A stretch of DNA of 64,000 nt from Deltaproteobacteria bacterium (GTDB taxonomy: Bacteria > Myxococcota_A > UBA9042 > DTJE01): assembly GCA_029547805.1 (NCBI GenBank), contig JAKPOP010000012.1, forward strand, positions 124,001 through 188,000, read 5' to 3'. The notes below the pieces were generated by a model. That model did not search any database. It was not told the DNA's origin and was given only the letters and a program-made list of their open reading frames with translations. Of this stretch, positions 7,974-16,997 are shown one piece after another. Within the stretch, counting starts at the first letter, position 1; each line of letters opens with the position of its first letter. A program made the position numbers and the translations under genes.

Positions 7974-8831
7974 ATGCCACCAGGAGTCCGTATCGGCCGG
8001 GCGATCGGTGCGATGCTGGGAGGGGCCTTGCTGTGGGCCTGTGCGACGCCCAGGGGCGCGGCGCGGGACCCCGGGGGCGATCCCTTCGTTCCCGCCTTCG
8101 TCGAGCGGGTCGTGGACGGGGACACGGTGGTGCTGGCCGGGCGGCAGCGGGTCCGGCTGGCCGGGGTCAACTGTCCCGAGATCGACGAGCCCCTGGGGAT
8201 CGAGGCCCGGGAGTTTGCCCTGAAGATGGTCGGGCGCAAGGACGTCCGGGTCCGGCAGGATCGGAAGGACCGCTACGGGCGCCTGGTCACGGACATCCGC
8301 CTGGGGGACCGGAGCCTGGCCGAGGCCCTGGTCGAGGCGGGGCTGGCCCACGTCTTCCTGATCCCCCCGGTGGACCCGAAGGAGGCCGCTTCGTTGCTTC
8401 GGGCCCAGGAGCAGGCTCGGGAACGGCGCGTCGGGATCTGGGGCACCGATCGCTACCAGGGGGACTTTCACATCACCTCGTTCCATGCGAACCCCATCGG
8501 CGATGACACGGCGGACCTCAACGCCGAGTACCTGCGCATCGCGAACCTCCGGACCGATCCCCGGTCCCTGGAGGGGTGGATCATCAGCAACGAGCACGGG
8601 GATCGTTACGTCTTCGGGCCGGTGGTGGTCCCCGGGGGCCACACCGTCACGCTGGCCACCGGGTCCGGCGAGGACCAGACGTCTCCGGACCAGCCGATCC
8701 GGCTCTTCTGGCGCCAGAACCGGCCCATGTGGTCGAACCGGGGGGATGCGGCAACGTTGATGGACCCGAGCGGCCAGGTGGTGGACCGGGTGGAGTACGA
8801 CCCGAAGCACCGGAAGGTCTATCCCCGCTGA
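7974..8831 (+). CDS. Lipoprotein thermonuclease with C-terminal lamin-tail domain
   Basis: 285 residues. A lipoprotein signal (LLWACATPRG) precedes a staphylococcal-nuclease fold: VVDGDTVVL, RVRLAGVNCPE and DRYGRLV carry the Ca-binding Asp, the two catalytic Arg and the Glu of the family. Residues about 165-285 match a lamin-tail (LTD) domain (FHANPIGDD, EYLRIANL, GGHTVTL), a beta-sandwich used for attachment in bacterial exported nucleases. It would degrade extracellular DNA/RNA from the cell surface. It starts 20 nt after the multiheme cytochrome, possibly co-transcribed, and its last 13 nt overlap the convergent RlmM-like gene. Confidence 0.9.
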   Translation: MPPGVRIGRAIGAMLGGALLWACATPRGAARDPGGDPFVPAFVERVVDGDTVVLAGRQRVRLAGVNCPEIDEPLGIEAREFALKMVGRKDVRVRQDRKDRYGRLVTDIRLGDRSLAEALVEAGLAHVFLIPPVDPKEAASLLRAQEQARERRVGIWGTDRYQGDFHITSFHANPIGDDTADLNAEYLRIANLRTDPRSLEGWIISNEHGDRYVFGPVVVPGGHTVTLATGSGEDQTSPDQPIRLFWRQNRPMWSNRGDAATLMDPSGQVVDRVEYDPKHRKVYPR

Positions 8832-9862
8832 CCCCAGGCAGCCGCCATGAACTCCCGGTGATGGTGATATCCCTGGAACAGGCGTACCTGCCGGAAGCCC
8901 AGGTCCCGGAGGAAGGCCTCGATGATCGGGATCCGGTCGGCCACCTCCAGGCGATTCGCTTTCACGGTGACCAGCAGGCCCCGGAGGTGTCGTCCCTGGG
9001 CCAGGCGTCGAACCTCGGGCAGGACCCGGTCGGGGCCCTCGTTGATGTCCACCACCATCCACTGGAACTCCCGGGGCAGGTCTCCGGGATGGACCGCCTG
9101 GACGGGCCGCTGGATCTGGGTGAAGCGTCCGGGACCGTTCCCCAGGACGAGCGAGGGGTCCACCGGTGTCGGGTCCACGCCCCAGACCTCCAGGCCCCGG
9201 TGCATGAGGGCCAGGGAGGCGCCTCCGGGAGAGCAGCCCAGGTCCACGGCCTTCTCCCCCGCCCGGGGGTGCAGGCCCGTGCGCAGGAGGGCCTCCTCCA
9301 GTTTCCACCAGGCCCGGGACGGGACGGCCGCCGGGGGTTCCAGGGGAGGACAGGCCCCGGGATGGGGCGACTGGTCCCCGTGATGCCGGTGCAGTCCCAG
9401 GAGGACCTCCCGGGGGCCCATGACGAGGACGTCGAGGACCAGATCCTCCACCCGGGCCGTCGCGTCCCCGTGGAAGGTCCCTGGCGGGGCGGACTCCCGG
9501 AGGCGGTCCCGGAGCGTCCGGGCCAGGTCCTGGAACGGGCGGCGGTCGTCCCGGGGGTCATCGCCGTCGCGGTCGAAGACGTGCAGTCGGACCGGGCCCT
9601 TCCCGCGCCAGGGGGCCACCGCCTCGGCCACCGCCGCCGGGAGTCCTGCCAGGTCGTCGATGCGCCGTAGCGTCAGTCCCCGGACCCGGCCGAAGATCAC
9701 CGGCCAGCGGGAGAGGGTCTCCAGGGTCTCCTCCTCCGGGACCCGGAATGTCACGAGGCCCTTGCGGGAGAAGGCCGGCCGGAACTCGGGCCGCGTCCGG
9801 GACACCTCTCGTTTCAGCAGCGCCTCGCATCCCGTCCGGGTCACCACGAAGGCGTATGGCAT
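8819..9862 (-). CDS. rlmM: RlmM-like 23S rRNA 2'-O-ribose methyltransferase
   Basis: 347 residues, close to the usual RlmM length. The N-terminal part resembles a THUMP-type RNA-binding region; the C-terminal half is an FtsJ/RrmJ Rossmann methylase with SAM-binding motif VDLGCSPGGASLAL, acidic motif EVWGVDP, MVVDIN and the late catalytic Lys region LLVTVKANR. RlmM methylates C2498 of E. coli 23S rRNA; the target here is inferred by family. The upstream thermonuclease lipoprotein stops 21 nt away, so the genes may share a transcript. Confidence 0.82.
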   Translation of the reverse strand: MPYAFVVTRTGCEALLKREVSRTRPEFRPAFSRKGLVTFRVPEEETLETLSRWPVIFGRVRGLTLRRIDDLAGLPAAVAEAVAPWRGKGPVRLHVFDRDGDDPRDDRRPFQDLARTLRDRLRESAPPGTFHGDATARVEDLVLDVLVMGPREVLLGLHRHHGDQSPHPGACPPLEPPAAVPSRAWWKLEEALLRTGLHPRAGEKAVDLGCSPGGASLALMHRGLEVWGVDPTPVDPSLVLGNGPGRFTQIQRPVQAVHPGDLPREFQWMVVDINEGPDRVLPEVRRLAQGRHLRGLLVTVKANRLEVADRIPIIEAFLRDLGFRQVRLFQGYHHHREFMAAAWGQRG

Positions 9863-9883
9863 GGAGTTCCTCTCCCCGGTCGG

Positions 9884-10363
9884 TCACCGGCAGGGCAGGT
9901 CGTCCCGGCAGGCCCCCCAGATCCCAAGGCCGTGGGCCCGGGCCCAGGCCTGGGCCTCCTCAAAGTCGTCGCCGTGGGCCGTGTTGGGTGGAAGCACCAG
10001 GGCGCACCCGTATCCCTCGGCGACGAGGTCCAGGCCCACGACCCGCCCGTCCAGGAAGACATGGGCCAGCAGGCGGCCGTAGTCGTCCTCGCATCGGGAC
10101 TCGTACTGGAGTTCCACCTCCCGGCCCAGCACCCGGGACTCGTTGGCCAGGCGGGCCTCTTCTCCGAAGCATTCCACCTCATGGGTGTCCTCGGGGCAGT
10201 CGACGTCGAGGTAGCGGACCCGTCGTCCCCCCTCCAGTTCCACCGTATCCCCGTCGATCACCCGGGCCACCACCGCGGTCCGGGGGCCGCAGGGGGCATC
10301 ATCGCAGGCGGCTCCCGAGAGGACCCCTGCCAGGAGCAGGACGACGGCGGTCACGGACCTCAT
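9884..10363 (-). CDS. Small thermonuclease-family lipoprotein
   Basis: 159 residues: lipobox-type signal (GVLSGAAC) and a single SNase domain with VIDGDTVEL, RRVRYLDVDCPE and DDYGRLLA, so the Ca-binding Asp, both catalytic Arg and the Glu are retained. Extra Cys residues suggest disulfides. Its ATG overlaps the stop of the upstream lamin-tail protein by 4 nt (ATGA), so the two are translationally coupled. Together they reproduce as separate genes the nuclease plus lamin-tail pair that is fused at 7974-8831. Predicted surface or periplasmic nuclease. Confidence 0.9.
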   Translation of the reverse strand: MRSVTAVVLLLAGVLSGAACDDAPCGPRTAVVARVIDGDTVELEGGRRVRYLDVDCPEDTHEVECFGEEARLANESRVLGREVELQYESRCEDDYGRLLAHVFLDGRVVGLDLVAEGYGCALVLPPNTAHGDDFEEAQAWARAHGLGIWGACRDDLPCR

Positions 10364-11550
10364 GGGCAGTCCTCGTTGGGGAGGCCCGGCGTGCCCATCC
10401 CCTCGAAGTACCCCGAGGTCCCGGAGGCGCACCAGTCCTGCTGTTCCGGGTCCGACCGGTCCAGGGACCCCGGGTCCAGGGACTGGGAGACCCCTTCCCG
10501 GGACCGGGGCACGCGGGCCATGCCCAGCACCGTGCCCTCCCCCGTCTTCCAGGTCACCGTCACGGCGTCGTTGTAGAGGTCGAAGGCTCCTGGCGACCAG
10601 GGGAGGCCCGTGATGCCGCCATTCTCGGTCGGAACGGTGCTTTCGGCCACGACGACGTACTGGCCGGCGGAGGTGGCCAGGCAGACCTCGCCCTGAAGGG
10701 TCACGGTCCGGGAATTCGTGGTCACCAGATGGTCCACGACCACTCCATTCAGGTCCAGGTCCCGGCGGGCCAGGAACTCGAACCACTCCCGGCTGCCGTC
10801 GGTCCCGGCGGGGTTTGCGAACCACTCCGTCAGCACCAGGTCGCCGGGCTCCGGGGCGCGGATCGGTCGGTACTCGGCCCCGTCCCGACACTCCCCTGGA
10901 AGCACGCAGGCCCGGTTCGGGGATCCGGGGGTCCCCTGGTTGCCCTCGTCGTCGTACTTCTCGCCGGGCCCCGAGAGGCACCACTGCTCCGGGACCTCGT
11001 TGACCGTGGGGTCCGGCGCCATCCCCGCCTGGAAGACCCGGGAGGAGAGTTGCCAGGACTGCCCGATCCGGGCCTTGCCGGGCCCCGGCACGTCGTCGCC
11101 GTAGGTCACCTGGTCCACCACCCGGTCCCCGCACCTCAGCGTGATCGTCGCGCCGTCGTCCGCCAGCACCATCTCGGGCCAGGCGTGGCCCGTGACCCCG
11201 TCCCCCAGGAAGCCGTTGCCCACCACCAGGAAGTCCCCCGGTTGCAGCGTCGGTGCCATCGACGCCGGGACCCGCTGGGTCTTCGGCCGCGTCGTCGTTC
11301 CGGCCTCGAATACCATTCCGGCCAGGGATCGGGGCTCCAGGGAGGCATTGAAGACCTCGAACCACTCGACCCGAGGGCGACTGGAGCCCTCCGGCGGGAC
11401 GTTGGGGCGGGCCATGATCTCGACGATCAGCAGGTCCCCCGGGGAGACCTGGCAGGCCCCCGAGGAATCGCCGGTGTCTGGCGTGGCCTCGCAGCGGGGC
11501 ATCCACGCCAGGCACAGGACCGGGGCGATCAGGCGGGGTCGCCACTGCAT
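10360..11550 (-). CDS. Exported protein with two lamin-tail domains
   Basis: 396 residues with an N-terminal signal peptide ending near Cys20. Two lamin-tail domains are visible: first LLIVEIMARPN, EWFEVFNAS, GDFLVVGNG, VVDQVTYGD, QSWQLS; second DLVLTEWFANPAG, EWFEFLARRDLDL, AGQYVVVAES. Cys pairs and the phrase GTPGSPN recur at the end of each domain, as in other exported LTD proteins. LTDs have no known catalysis and probably anchor or bind other surface molecules. It is translationally coupled to the downstream thermonuclease, suggesting a scaffold for it. Confidence 0.85.
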   Translation of the reverse strand: MQWRPRLIAPVLCLAWMPRCEATPDTGDSSGACQVSPGDLLIVEIMARPNVPPEGSSRPRVEWFEVFNASLEPRSLAGMVFEAGTTTRPKTQRVPASMAPTLQPGDFLVVGNGFLGDGVTGHAWPEMVLADDGATITLRCGDRVVDQVTYGDDVPGPGKARIGQSWQLSSRVFQAGMAPDPTVNEVPEQWCLSGPGEKYDDEGNQGTPGSPNRACVLPGECRDGAEYRPIRAPEPGDLVLTEWFANPAGTDGSREWFEFLARRDLDLNGVVVDHLVTTNSRTVTLQGEVCLATSAGQYVVVAESTVPTENGGITGLPWSPGAFDLYNDAVTVTWKTGEGTVLGMARVPRSREGVSQSLDPGSLDRSDPEQQDWCASGTSGYFEGMGTPGLPNEDCP

Positions 11551-11705
11551 GGGGCCTCCTCCGGGCGCCCTGGAACTCTACTGCCAAGGACCCCGGGTCC
11601 GCCAGAGGATCTCGTCTTCGAGCGATCCGTGTCGCAAGGGGCATGGCCCGGACAGGCGGGGTGATCGGGGGCAGTCCCGGATGCGGTGGGGCTTCTTTCG
11701 GGGCC

Positions 11706-13970
11706 TCAGAACTCCACGGCCAGGGACCCCTGGAGGCCCAGTTGGTCCCGCTCGGGGTGGTCCTCGCAGGAGGTCCCGGTGGTCCAGCGGGATCGGTGGT
11801 CCACGAACCGGGTCCACTGGCCCCGGAGGATGATCCACAGGCGGGTCGTCGGACCCAGGACGATGCGCTGCCGGGCCCAGAGGGTCGTCTCGAAGAAGGA
11901 CTGGCCCCGACAGGAGGCCGGCAGGGTCGCCGGGTGGTCCTCTCCCCGGGTCTCGTCGTCACAGAGTTGACTCGCAGATCGGTCCGGGTCTGCCACGGCG
12001 CTGTCGTCCTGGAACTTGAGCCGGAGCGAGAGGGAGGGCCCGGGGGAGAGGTTCGTGGAGACCCGGAGCCAGGCATACCAGGACTGGTCGAAGGACCGGG
12101 TCAAGGCGTACACGTCCTCCAGGAAGTGCCGCACGAAGACCGACACCGTGGTTCGGGGAATGCGGGTCGTGGTGGCCTGGAAGGCCCAGGAGACCTTGCT
12201 CCCGCCGCTGAAGTCCCCCTGGCTGTTCTGGTAGGGCTGATAGGACAGGCGCCGGCCCGACCGGGAGAGGTCCTCGTCGGCATAGGAGGCCTGGAGGGAG
12301 AGGCGCTCGTGGCGGGAGGGGGTCAGGTCCAGGCGCAGCAGGGCCCAGAGGTCCGTGGTCGGGCGGTCGAGGGTCCGGGTCTGGTCGGTGCAGGCCTCCG
12401 GGGAGTCCGGGGATGCCGACGGGTCGCAGGAGAGATTGGACCTCCGGTGATGCCAGACGTCCAGGTCCCCCCGGATCCGGATCACCGGGTGGGCCTTCCA
12501 CTGCACCCGCAGGCGGCCGCCGAGTTCGTCCCGGCCCCGGTTGCCCAGACGCTCGTCGCCATTGGCCGAGGCGCCGTTCCAGGGGTTGTCGAACTCCGGG
12601 GAGAACCACCGGAAGGACGGCTCGACCTCCAGTCCGGGAACGATGCGCCAGCGGGCCAGGGCCACCGCGGCCCCGGCTCCCCGGTCCGTCACCGTGGCCT
12701 CCCCCAGGAGGTCGAAGGGGCCTCGCCCCGCCCGGAAGTCCATCCCGGCGGCACCGAAGAGGGGACGGTCCTCGGGGTACTTCGAGGAGGGGGAGAGATG
12801 GAGGTCCTTCGCGTCGATCCGCCACTGGAGCCAGGTGACGGTCCCGGTGACGCCGATGGCGATCCGGGGGTCCAGCCACCAGGCCAGGTGACCGCCCGCG
12901 ACCACCTCTCGGAGCACCTCCGGCAGCGTGGGATATTGGCAGTAGAGGCTCGGGCACCCCGTCTGGCCGGCCTCCGGGTCGGTCGTGCACCGGGTATCCA
13001 CCACCTGGGGCAGCCGGGCGCCCTCGCTGCAGTCAGGCCGGTCGGCGGGGCACCGGTCATAGACGGCCTCGGTGAAGTAGAGGTCCCGGTGCTGGTGGGA
13101 GGCGAAGACCGTCAGGTCCAGCCAGCCCTTCGGGAGGTCGATCTGGCGGGCTCGGGCCGCCAGGCCGAAGAACCCCTTCCAGGGGGTCGCGTCGCCGCCC
13201 TGGAGGTCCCAGACGACCTCGTCGGCCTCGGTCCACCCGGTCGGCAGGGCCTGGCGGGTCGTGTCCATCGTGAGGCCCAGCCCGAAGCCCACCCGGTAGT
13301 GGCCCAGGATGCCGCTCCACCGAGGCCCGTCCCAGGCCAGCCACAGGGCCCCCGGGTCCAGGCGCAGCCGCTCCCCTTCCGCGGACAGGGACCCCCCCGG
13401 CGGGGCGTCGTGGACCGGTCCCAGGCGGGGCCTCACGGTGATCACGGCCCCGGCGGACCCGAATCGGAGGAAGTCCACCCGGTTGTCCAGCACGATCCCG
13501 GGGAGGTGGCCCGAGGGGTCGGGCAACTGGTCCCGCCAGATGGCCGCGGCGCCCATGCGGGCGCGCCAGGGCTTCGGCTCCGGGGTCACCTGGGCCTCGA
13601 CGAAGGGGAGGACCTGCCGGAGGACCTCCGGGGGGACCTCCGGGACCTGGGCCAGGTCCTCGGGGGCCCGGAAGGGACCCTGGGAGGTCCGGAAGGCCAG
13701 GATGGCGTCGGCCATCTCGAAGGTGACGCCTGGAAGTCGGTAGAGGTCGTCCCGGCCGGCCCGGTTCAGGTCCACCGGGTGTCGGAACAGTCCCCGGAGC
13801 CGGTCCCGCTCCTCCTCCGAGACCTCCCCGTCGTAGTACAACTGGTCCAGTTCCACCTCGTCCTGGACCTCGATGGGCACGGGGTAGGGCTCGGCCCGCA
13901 GGGAACCTGGCCACAGGACCGCCCAGGTCCCGACGAGCAGCGGAACCGGCCATCGCATCGAGCGGGTCAT
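11706..13970 (-). CDS. Outer-membrane beta-barrel protein with N-terminal helix-hairpin-helix domain
   Basis: 754 residues from the ATG at 13970, with GGGAGG 5 nt upstream; the longer frame upstream lacks coding character. A signal peptide (ending near SLRA) leads to an acidic segment and a ComEA-like helix-hairpin-helix (VDLNRAGRDDLYRLPGVT, then PFRAPEDLAQVPEV). The remaining 600 residues alternate polar and hydrophobic or aromatic residues as in a large beta-barrel and end in Phe, the usual barrel assembly signal. Proteins of this design exist in Bacteroidetes; function is not established, though the HhH suggests DNA contact or uptake. Cys pairs occur in predicted loops. Confidence 0.75.
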   Translation of the reverse strand: MTRSMRWPVPLLVGTWAVLWPGSLRAEPYPVPIEVQDEVELDQLYYDGEVSEEERDRLRGLFRHPVDLNRAGRDDLYRLPGVTFEMADAILAFRTSQGPFRAPEDLAQVPEVPPEVLRQVLPFVEAQVTPEPKPWRARMGAAAIWRDQLPDPSGHLPGIVLDNRVDFLRFGSAGAVITVRPRLGPVHDAPPGGSLSAEGERLRLDPGALWLAWDGPRWSGILGHYRVGFGLGLTMDTTRQALPTGWTEADEVVWDLQGGDATPWKGFFGLAARARQIDLPKGWLDLTVFASHQHRDLYFTEAVYDRCPADRPDCSEGARLPQVVDTRCTTDPEAGQTGCPSLYCQYPTLPEVLREVVAGGHLAWWLDPRIAIGVTGTVTWLQWRIDAKDLHLSPSSKYPEDRPLFGAAGMDFRAGRGPFDLLGEATVTDRGAGAAVALARWRIVPGLEVEPSFRWFSPEFDNPWNGASANGDERLGNRGRDELGGRLRVQWKAHPVIRIRGDLDVWHHRRSNLSCDPSASPDSPEACTDQTRTLDRPTTDLWALLRLDLTPSRHERLSLQASYADEDLSRSGRRLSYQPYQNSQGDFSGGSKVSWAFQATTTRIPRTTVSVFVRHFLEDVYALTRSFDQSWYAWLRVSTNLSPGPSLSLRLKFQDDSAVADPDRSASQLCDDETRGEDHPATLPASCRGQSFFETTLWARQRIVLGPTTRLWIILRGQWTRFVDHRSRWTTGTSCEDHPERDQLGLQGSLAVEF

Positions 13971-14124
13971 GGGCCTCCCGGGACTTCTCCCTGGAGGGCA
14001 AGGGTAGGGGCCAACGGTCTCGGAAATCAACCGGGATCGCGGCCCTTCGTCCTGCCGTCCTTCGACCATCCGGACCGCGAACACGAAGCCCCCTCCCAGC
14101 GCACCTTCAGTGCGAATCGATTCC

Positions 14125-14153
14125 TTGACACCCGGCGCCTGGAGGCGTTGAAT
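14125..14153 (+). promoter_or_regulatory. Sigma-70-like promoter of the secreted protease gene
   Basis: TTGACA, a 17-nt spacer, then TTGAAT, about 65 nt before the protease start. The 10-bp palindrome GAATCGATTC (14114-14123) abuts the -35 and may be an operator. The remaining part of this 250-bp divergent region shows nothing else I can name. Confidence 0.55.
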
Positions 14154-14220
14154 CTGTCGATTCGGCCCGGGGGCGCCCGGGGGCGCTGGAAGCGGCTTTT
14201 TCTGGAAGGAAGGACCGTCG

Positions 14221-16278
14221 ATGAAACACGTGTGGTTGTTCGGGATCCTGGGACTGATTGCCTGCCTCCCCGATGGGGCCTCGGTCGAGCCCCCGGCAGG
14301 CCGGAACCCTTCGCCGATTGTCAACGGGACCCCCGAGACGGGATGGCCGGCCGTCGGGGCCCTCACGCTCACGATGCAGGGCTACTATATCGGCCAGTTC
14401 TGCACCGGGACCCTCATCGCTCCCCAGTGGGTGCTCACGGCGGCCCACTGCGTGACATCCACCCCCGACTTCCCGGTATCCGAGCGGGCGACCCGCTTCT
14501 TCATCGGCAACGACGCCAACCCGACCCAGGACGGGAGCCCGCCGACCACCGGGACCTTCTACGGGGTCGAGAAGTTCCATCCCCACCCTCAGTACCGCTC
14601 GACCGACTACGAGGTGGTCAACGACGTGGCGCTGGTGAAACTCTCCACGCCGGTGGCCTCGGTGAACCCCATTGCCCTGAACGTCCAGGCGATGGGATCT
14701 TCGTTTCTGAACCAGTCGGCCCTCTACGTGGGCTTCGGCAACAACGACCGCTACGATGGCCAGACCAACGGCATCAAGCGCAGCGGCACCATGCAGATCG
14801 TCGACATCGGCACCCAGGACTACACGAGCGTTTATGGGGGCCAGGGGGTCTGCGCCGGGGACAGCGGCAGACCGGGGCTCCTCGAGGACGGTGACCAGTG
14901 GGTCGTGATTGGGGTCAACAGCACGGTGGGGAATCCCAGCGGGGGCGAGCCCTGCATGGGCTACGCGAACCACATGCGGGTGGACGTCTTTGCGCCCTGG
15001 ATCGCGTCGATCATGGACATGCCACCTCCGGACTGCCGGCAGGACCCGGCGGTCTGCGAGTGCGAACCTGCATGCCAGGCCGACGGATCCTGCAACAATG
15101 ACGTCTGCCAGACCTGGTCCTGCGAGCAGATCTACGACTGCGTGGTGTCGTGCAGCGACCAGGCCTGCTGGGAGACCTGCGTGAACCGGGGCACTCCCGA
15201 GGCGCAGCAGGTCTTCCAGGATCTGGTGGGCTGCCTGAGCCAGAACTGCGGCAACGCCGGGTCGGACCAGGAGTTCCAGCAGTGCGCGGGCCAGTACTGC
15301 GCATCGCAGATCGACGCCTGCTTCCCGGGGCAGACCGGGGACCTCTCCTGCGAGGAGGCCTACGGCTGCATCGTGCAGTGCGGGGCTGGGGACCGGACCT
15401 GCCTCAACGACTGCTGGGGCCGGGGATCGGCTCAGGCCCAGCAGCAACTGGGGGATCTCTTCGGCTGCTTCAACCAGCAGTGCGGGACGATCCAGGACGA
15501 GGGTGCCTGGCGGGAGTGCGTGCTGTCGAAGTGCCAGAGCGAGATCCTGACCTGCATGCCCCCCGACGACTGCGACCTCCGGGGCGGCGGGTGCGGACCG
15601 GGGCAGGCCTGCGCTCCCTGGCTGTGGGACCACACCGATTGCGGCGACAGCCTTGGGGGAACCGTCGGAACGCCCTGCGACCCCCAGGCGGACCAGGCCC
15701 TGCCCTGCGCCGACGGGCTGGCCTGCTGGGCCACGGAGGGCGGGGCCTTCTGCGCGAAGGTCTGCCTGGAGGACGGGGATTGCCCCGATCAGGGGGCCTG
15801 TGGTGGGACAGCCTACGAGGGCCGCCGGGAGGGGATCTGCCAGGCGGCGACGCCGTGCATCGACGAGGACCAGGACGGGACCTGCGTGGACCAGGACTGC
15901 GACGACCGGGACGCGACGCGTCATCCCGACGCCCAGGAAATCTGCGGCAACGGGATCGACGAGGACTGCGACGGGGAGACCGACGAGGGTTGCGGGGACC
16001 CGGGAGGGGCCGGAACGGATTCCGGCGTTCCCGGTGGCGAGGACCTTGGGACACCGCCGGGGAATGACGCGATGCCCGGGGTCGATCGGGGCCTTGCGGA
16101 ACAGGATGTTCCGGCTGCGGGGGACGTTCCCGGTTCCCCGGGACCCGACGGGGGGACGGAGATCGGTGGGTCTCTGTCCGGCGGCGGCGGATGTGTGATG
16201 ACCGGCCCTGGATCTGCGGGGGCCCTGCTGCCCTGGCTGCTGCTGGCTGCCCTGTTCCGGCGCCGGCGGGTTTCCTGA
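14221..16278 (+). CDS. Secreted trypsin-like serine protease with Cys-rich repeats and MYXO-CTERM-like tail
   Basis: 685 residues after GGAAGGA. Lipoprotein-like or Sec signal; S1 protease domain about 33-265 with IVNG activation-type start, TAAHC (His), NDVALVKL (Asp) and AGDSGRPG (Ser). The usual GDSGGP is GDSGRP here, next to the oxyanion hole. Two similar Cys-rich repeats of about 90 residues follow (WSCEQIYDCVVSCS, then SCEEAYGCIVQCG), a Cys-rich module, then a MopE-type calcium/copper motif (DCDDRDATRHPDA, NGIDEDCDGETDEGC). The tail (GGGCVMTG, hydrophobic helix, FRRRRVS) is a tripartite sorting signal like MYXO-CTERM, implying anchoring and later surface transfer. Confidence 0.9.
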   Translation: MKHVWLFGILGLIACLPDGASVEPPAGRNPSPIVNGTPETGWPAVGALTLTMQGYYIGQFCTGTLIAPQWVLTAAHCVTSTPDFPVSERATRFFIGNDANPTQDGSPPTTGTFYGVEKFHPHPQYRSTDYEVVNDVALVKLSTPVASVNPIALNVQAMGSSFLNQSALYVGFGNNDRYDGQTNGIKRSGTMQIVDIGTQDYTSVYGGQGVCAGDSGRPGLLEDGDQWVVIGVNSTVGNPSGGEPCMGYANHMRVDVFAPWIASIMDMPPPDCRQDPAVCECEPACQADGSCNNDVCQTWSCEQIYDCVVSCSDQACWETCVNRGTPEAQQVFQDLVGCLSQNCGNAGSDQEFQQCAGQYCASQIDACFPGQTGDLSCEEAYGCIVQCGAGDRTCLNDCWGRGSAQAQQQLGDLFGCFNQQCGTIQDEGAWRECVLSKCQSEILTCMPPDDCDLRGGGCGPGQACAPWLWDHTDCGDSLGGTVGTPCDPQADQALPCADGLACWATEGGAFCAKVCLEDGDCPDQGACGGTAYEGRREGICQAATPCIDEDQDGTCVDQDCDDRDATRHPDAQEICGNGIDEDCDGETDEGCGDPGGAGTDSGVPGGEDLGTPPGNDAMPGVDRGLAEQDVPAAGDVPGSPGPDGGTEIGGSLSGGGGCVMTGPGSAGALLPWLLLAALFRRRRVS

Positions 16279-16287
16279 AGGGGTCCG

Positions 16288-16929
16288 ATGGGGCGAAGGC
16301 ACTCCCCCAAGGTCTACGCCTGGAAGGTCGGCGACGAGGCGGGCCTGGCCGGGACCTGGGCCGAGTGTCGGGCCCGGGTCCAGGGGCAATCCGGGGCCCG
16401 CTATCGGGGATTTGCCACCGTCGACGAGGCCCGGGCCTGGCTCGATCAGGGCGCCCCCTACGAGCCCCGGCAGCAGCGCCGGGAGGTCCTGCGCCAGGAC
16501 CTGCCCGAGGATGCCCTCTACTTCGATGCCGGAACGGGTCGGGGAACCGGTACCGAGGCCAACGTGACCGACCGTGCCGGGACCCCCCTGGCCCATCTGG
16601 TGGCGCCGGAACGGGTGCTGACGCCCTTCGGGACGATTCGGCTCTCCCCCGGGAGGACCAACAACTACGGCGAGTTGATGGCCTGCTACTATGCCTTGAA
16701 GGCGGCCCGGCACCTGGGAGTCAAGCGGGTGATGGGCGACTCCCGCCTGGTGCTGGACTTCTGGTCCCGGGGGCATCTCTCGGCAGCGGCCCGCCAGGCG
16801 GACCCGGACCTGGCCCGGCTGGCGGACATGACGGCCCGGGAACGGGCCCTCTTCGAGGCCTCGGGTGGTCGCCTGGACCACGTTCCAGGGGATCGGAATC
16901 CGGCGGACCTCGGCTTCCATCGGGACTGA
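16288..16929 (+). CDS. Ribonuclease H with viroplasmin-type RNA-binding domain
   Basis: 213 residues, 9 nt after the protease stop. Residues 1-50 match the viroplasmin/RNase H1 hybrid-binding domain (KVYAWKVG, TWAECRARVQG, RYRGFATVDEARAWL). Residues about 75-213 form an RNase H fold with acidic residues in YFDAGTGRGTG, NNYGELMA, GDSRLVLDF and NPAD, giving the D-E-D-D metal site that cleaves RNA in RNA/DNA hybrids. The N-terminal domain arrangement resembles eukaryotic RNase H1 and several bacterial homologues. Probably replication or R-loop housekeeping; the link to the upstream protease looks positional only. Confidence 0.85.
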   Translation: MGRRHSPKVYAWKVGDEAGLAGTWAECRARVQGQSGARYRGFATVDEARAWLDQGAPYEPRQQRREVLRQDLPEDALYFDAGTGRGTGTEANVTDRAGTPLAHLVAPERVLTPFGTIRLSPGRTNNYGELMACYYALKAARHLGVKRVMGDSRLVLDFWSRGHLSAAARQADPDLARLADMTARERALFEASGGRLDHVPGDRNPADLGFHRD

Positions 16930-16997
16930 TCCGATTCCCGGTCCGACCGTCTCCGCGTTGCGGTATCCTTGTCGGGAGACCATCGAGGGGGAGGACG

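Noticed and set aside
9748-14894. Long plus-strand frames (638 and 1083 residues) across the thermonuclease, lamin-tail and barrel genes
   Set aside because: Antisense to genes with signal peptides and conserved motifs; no recognisable domain.
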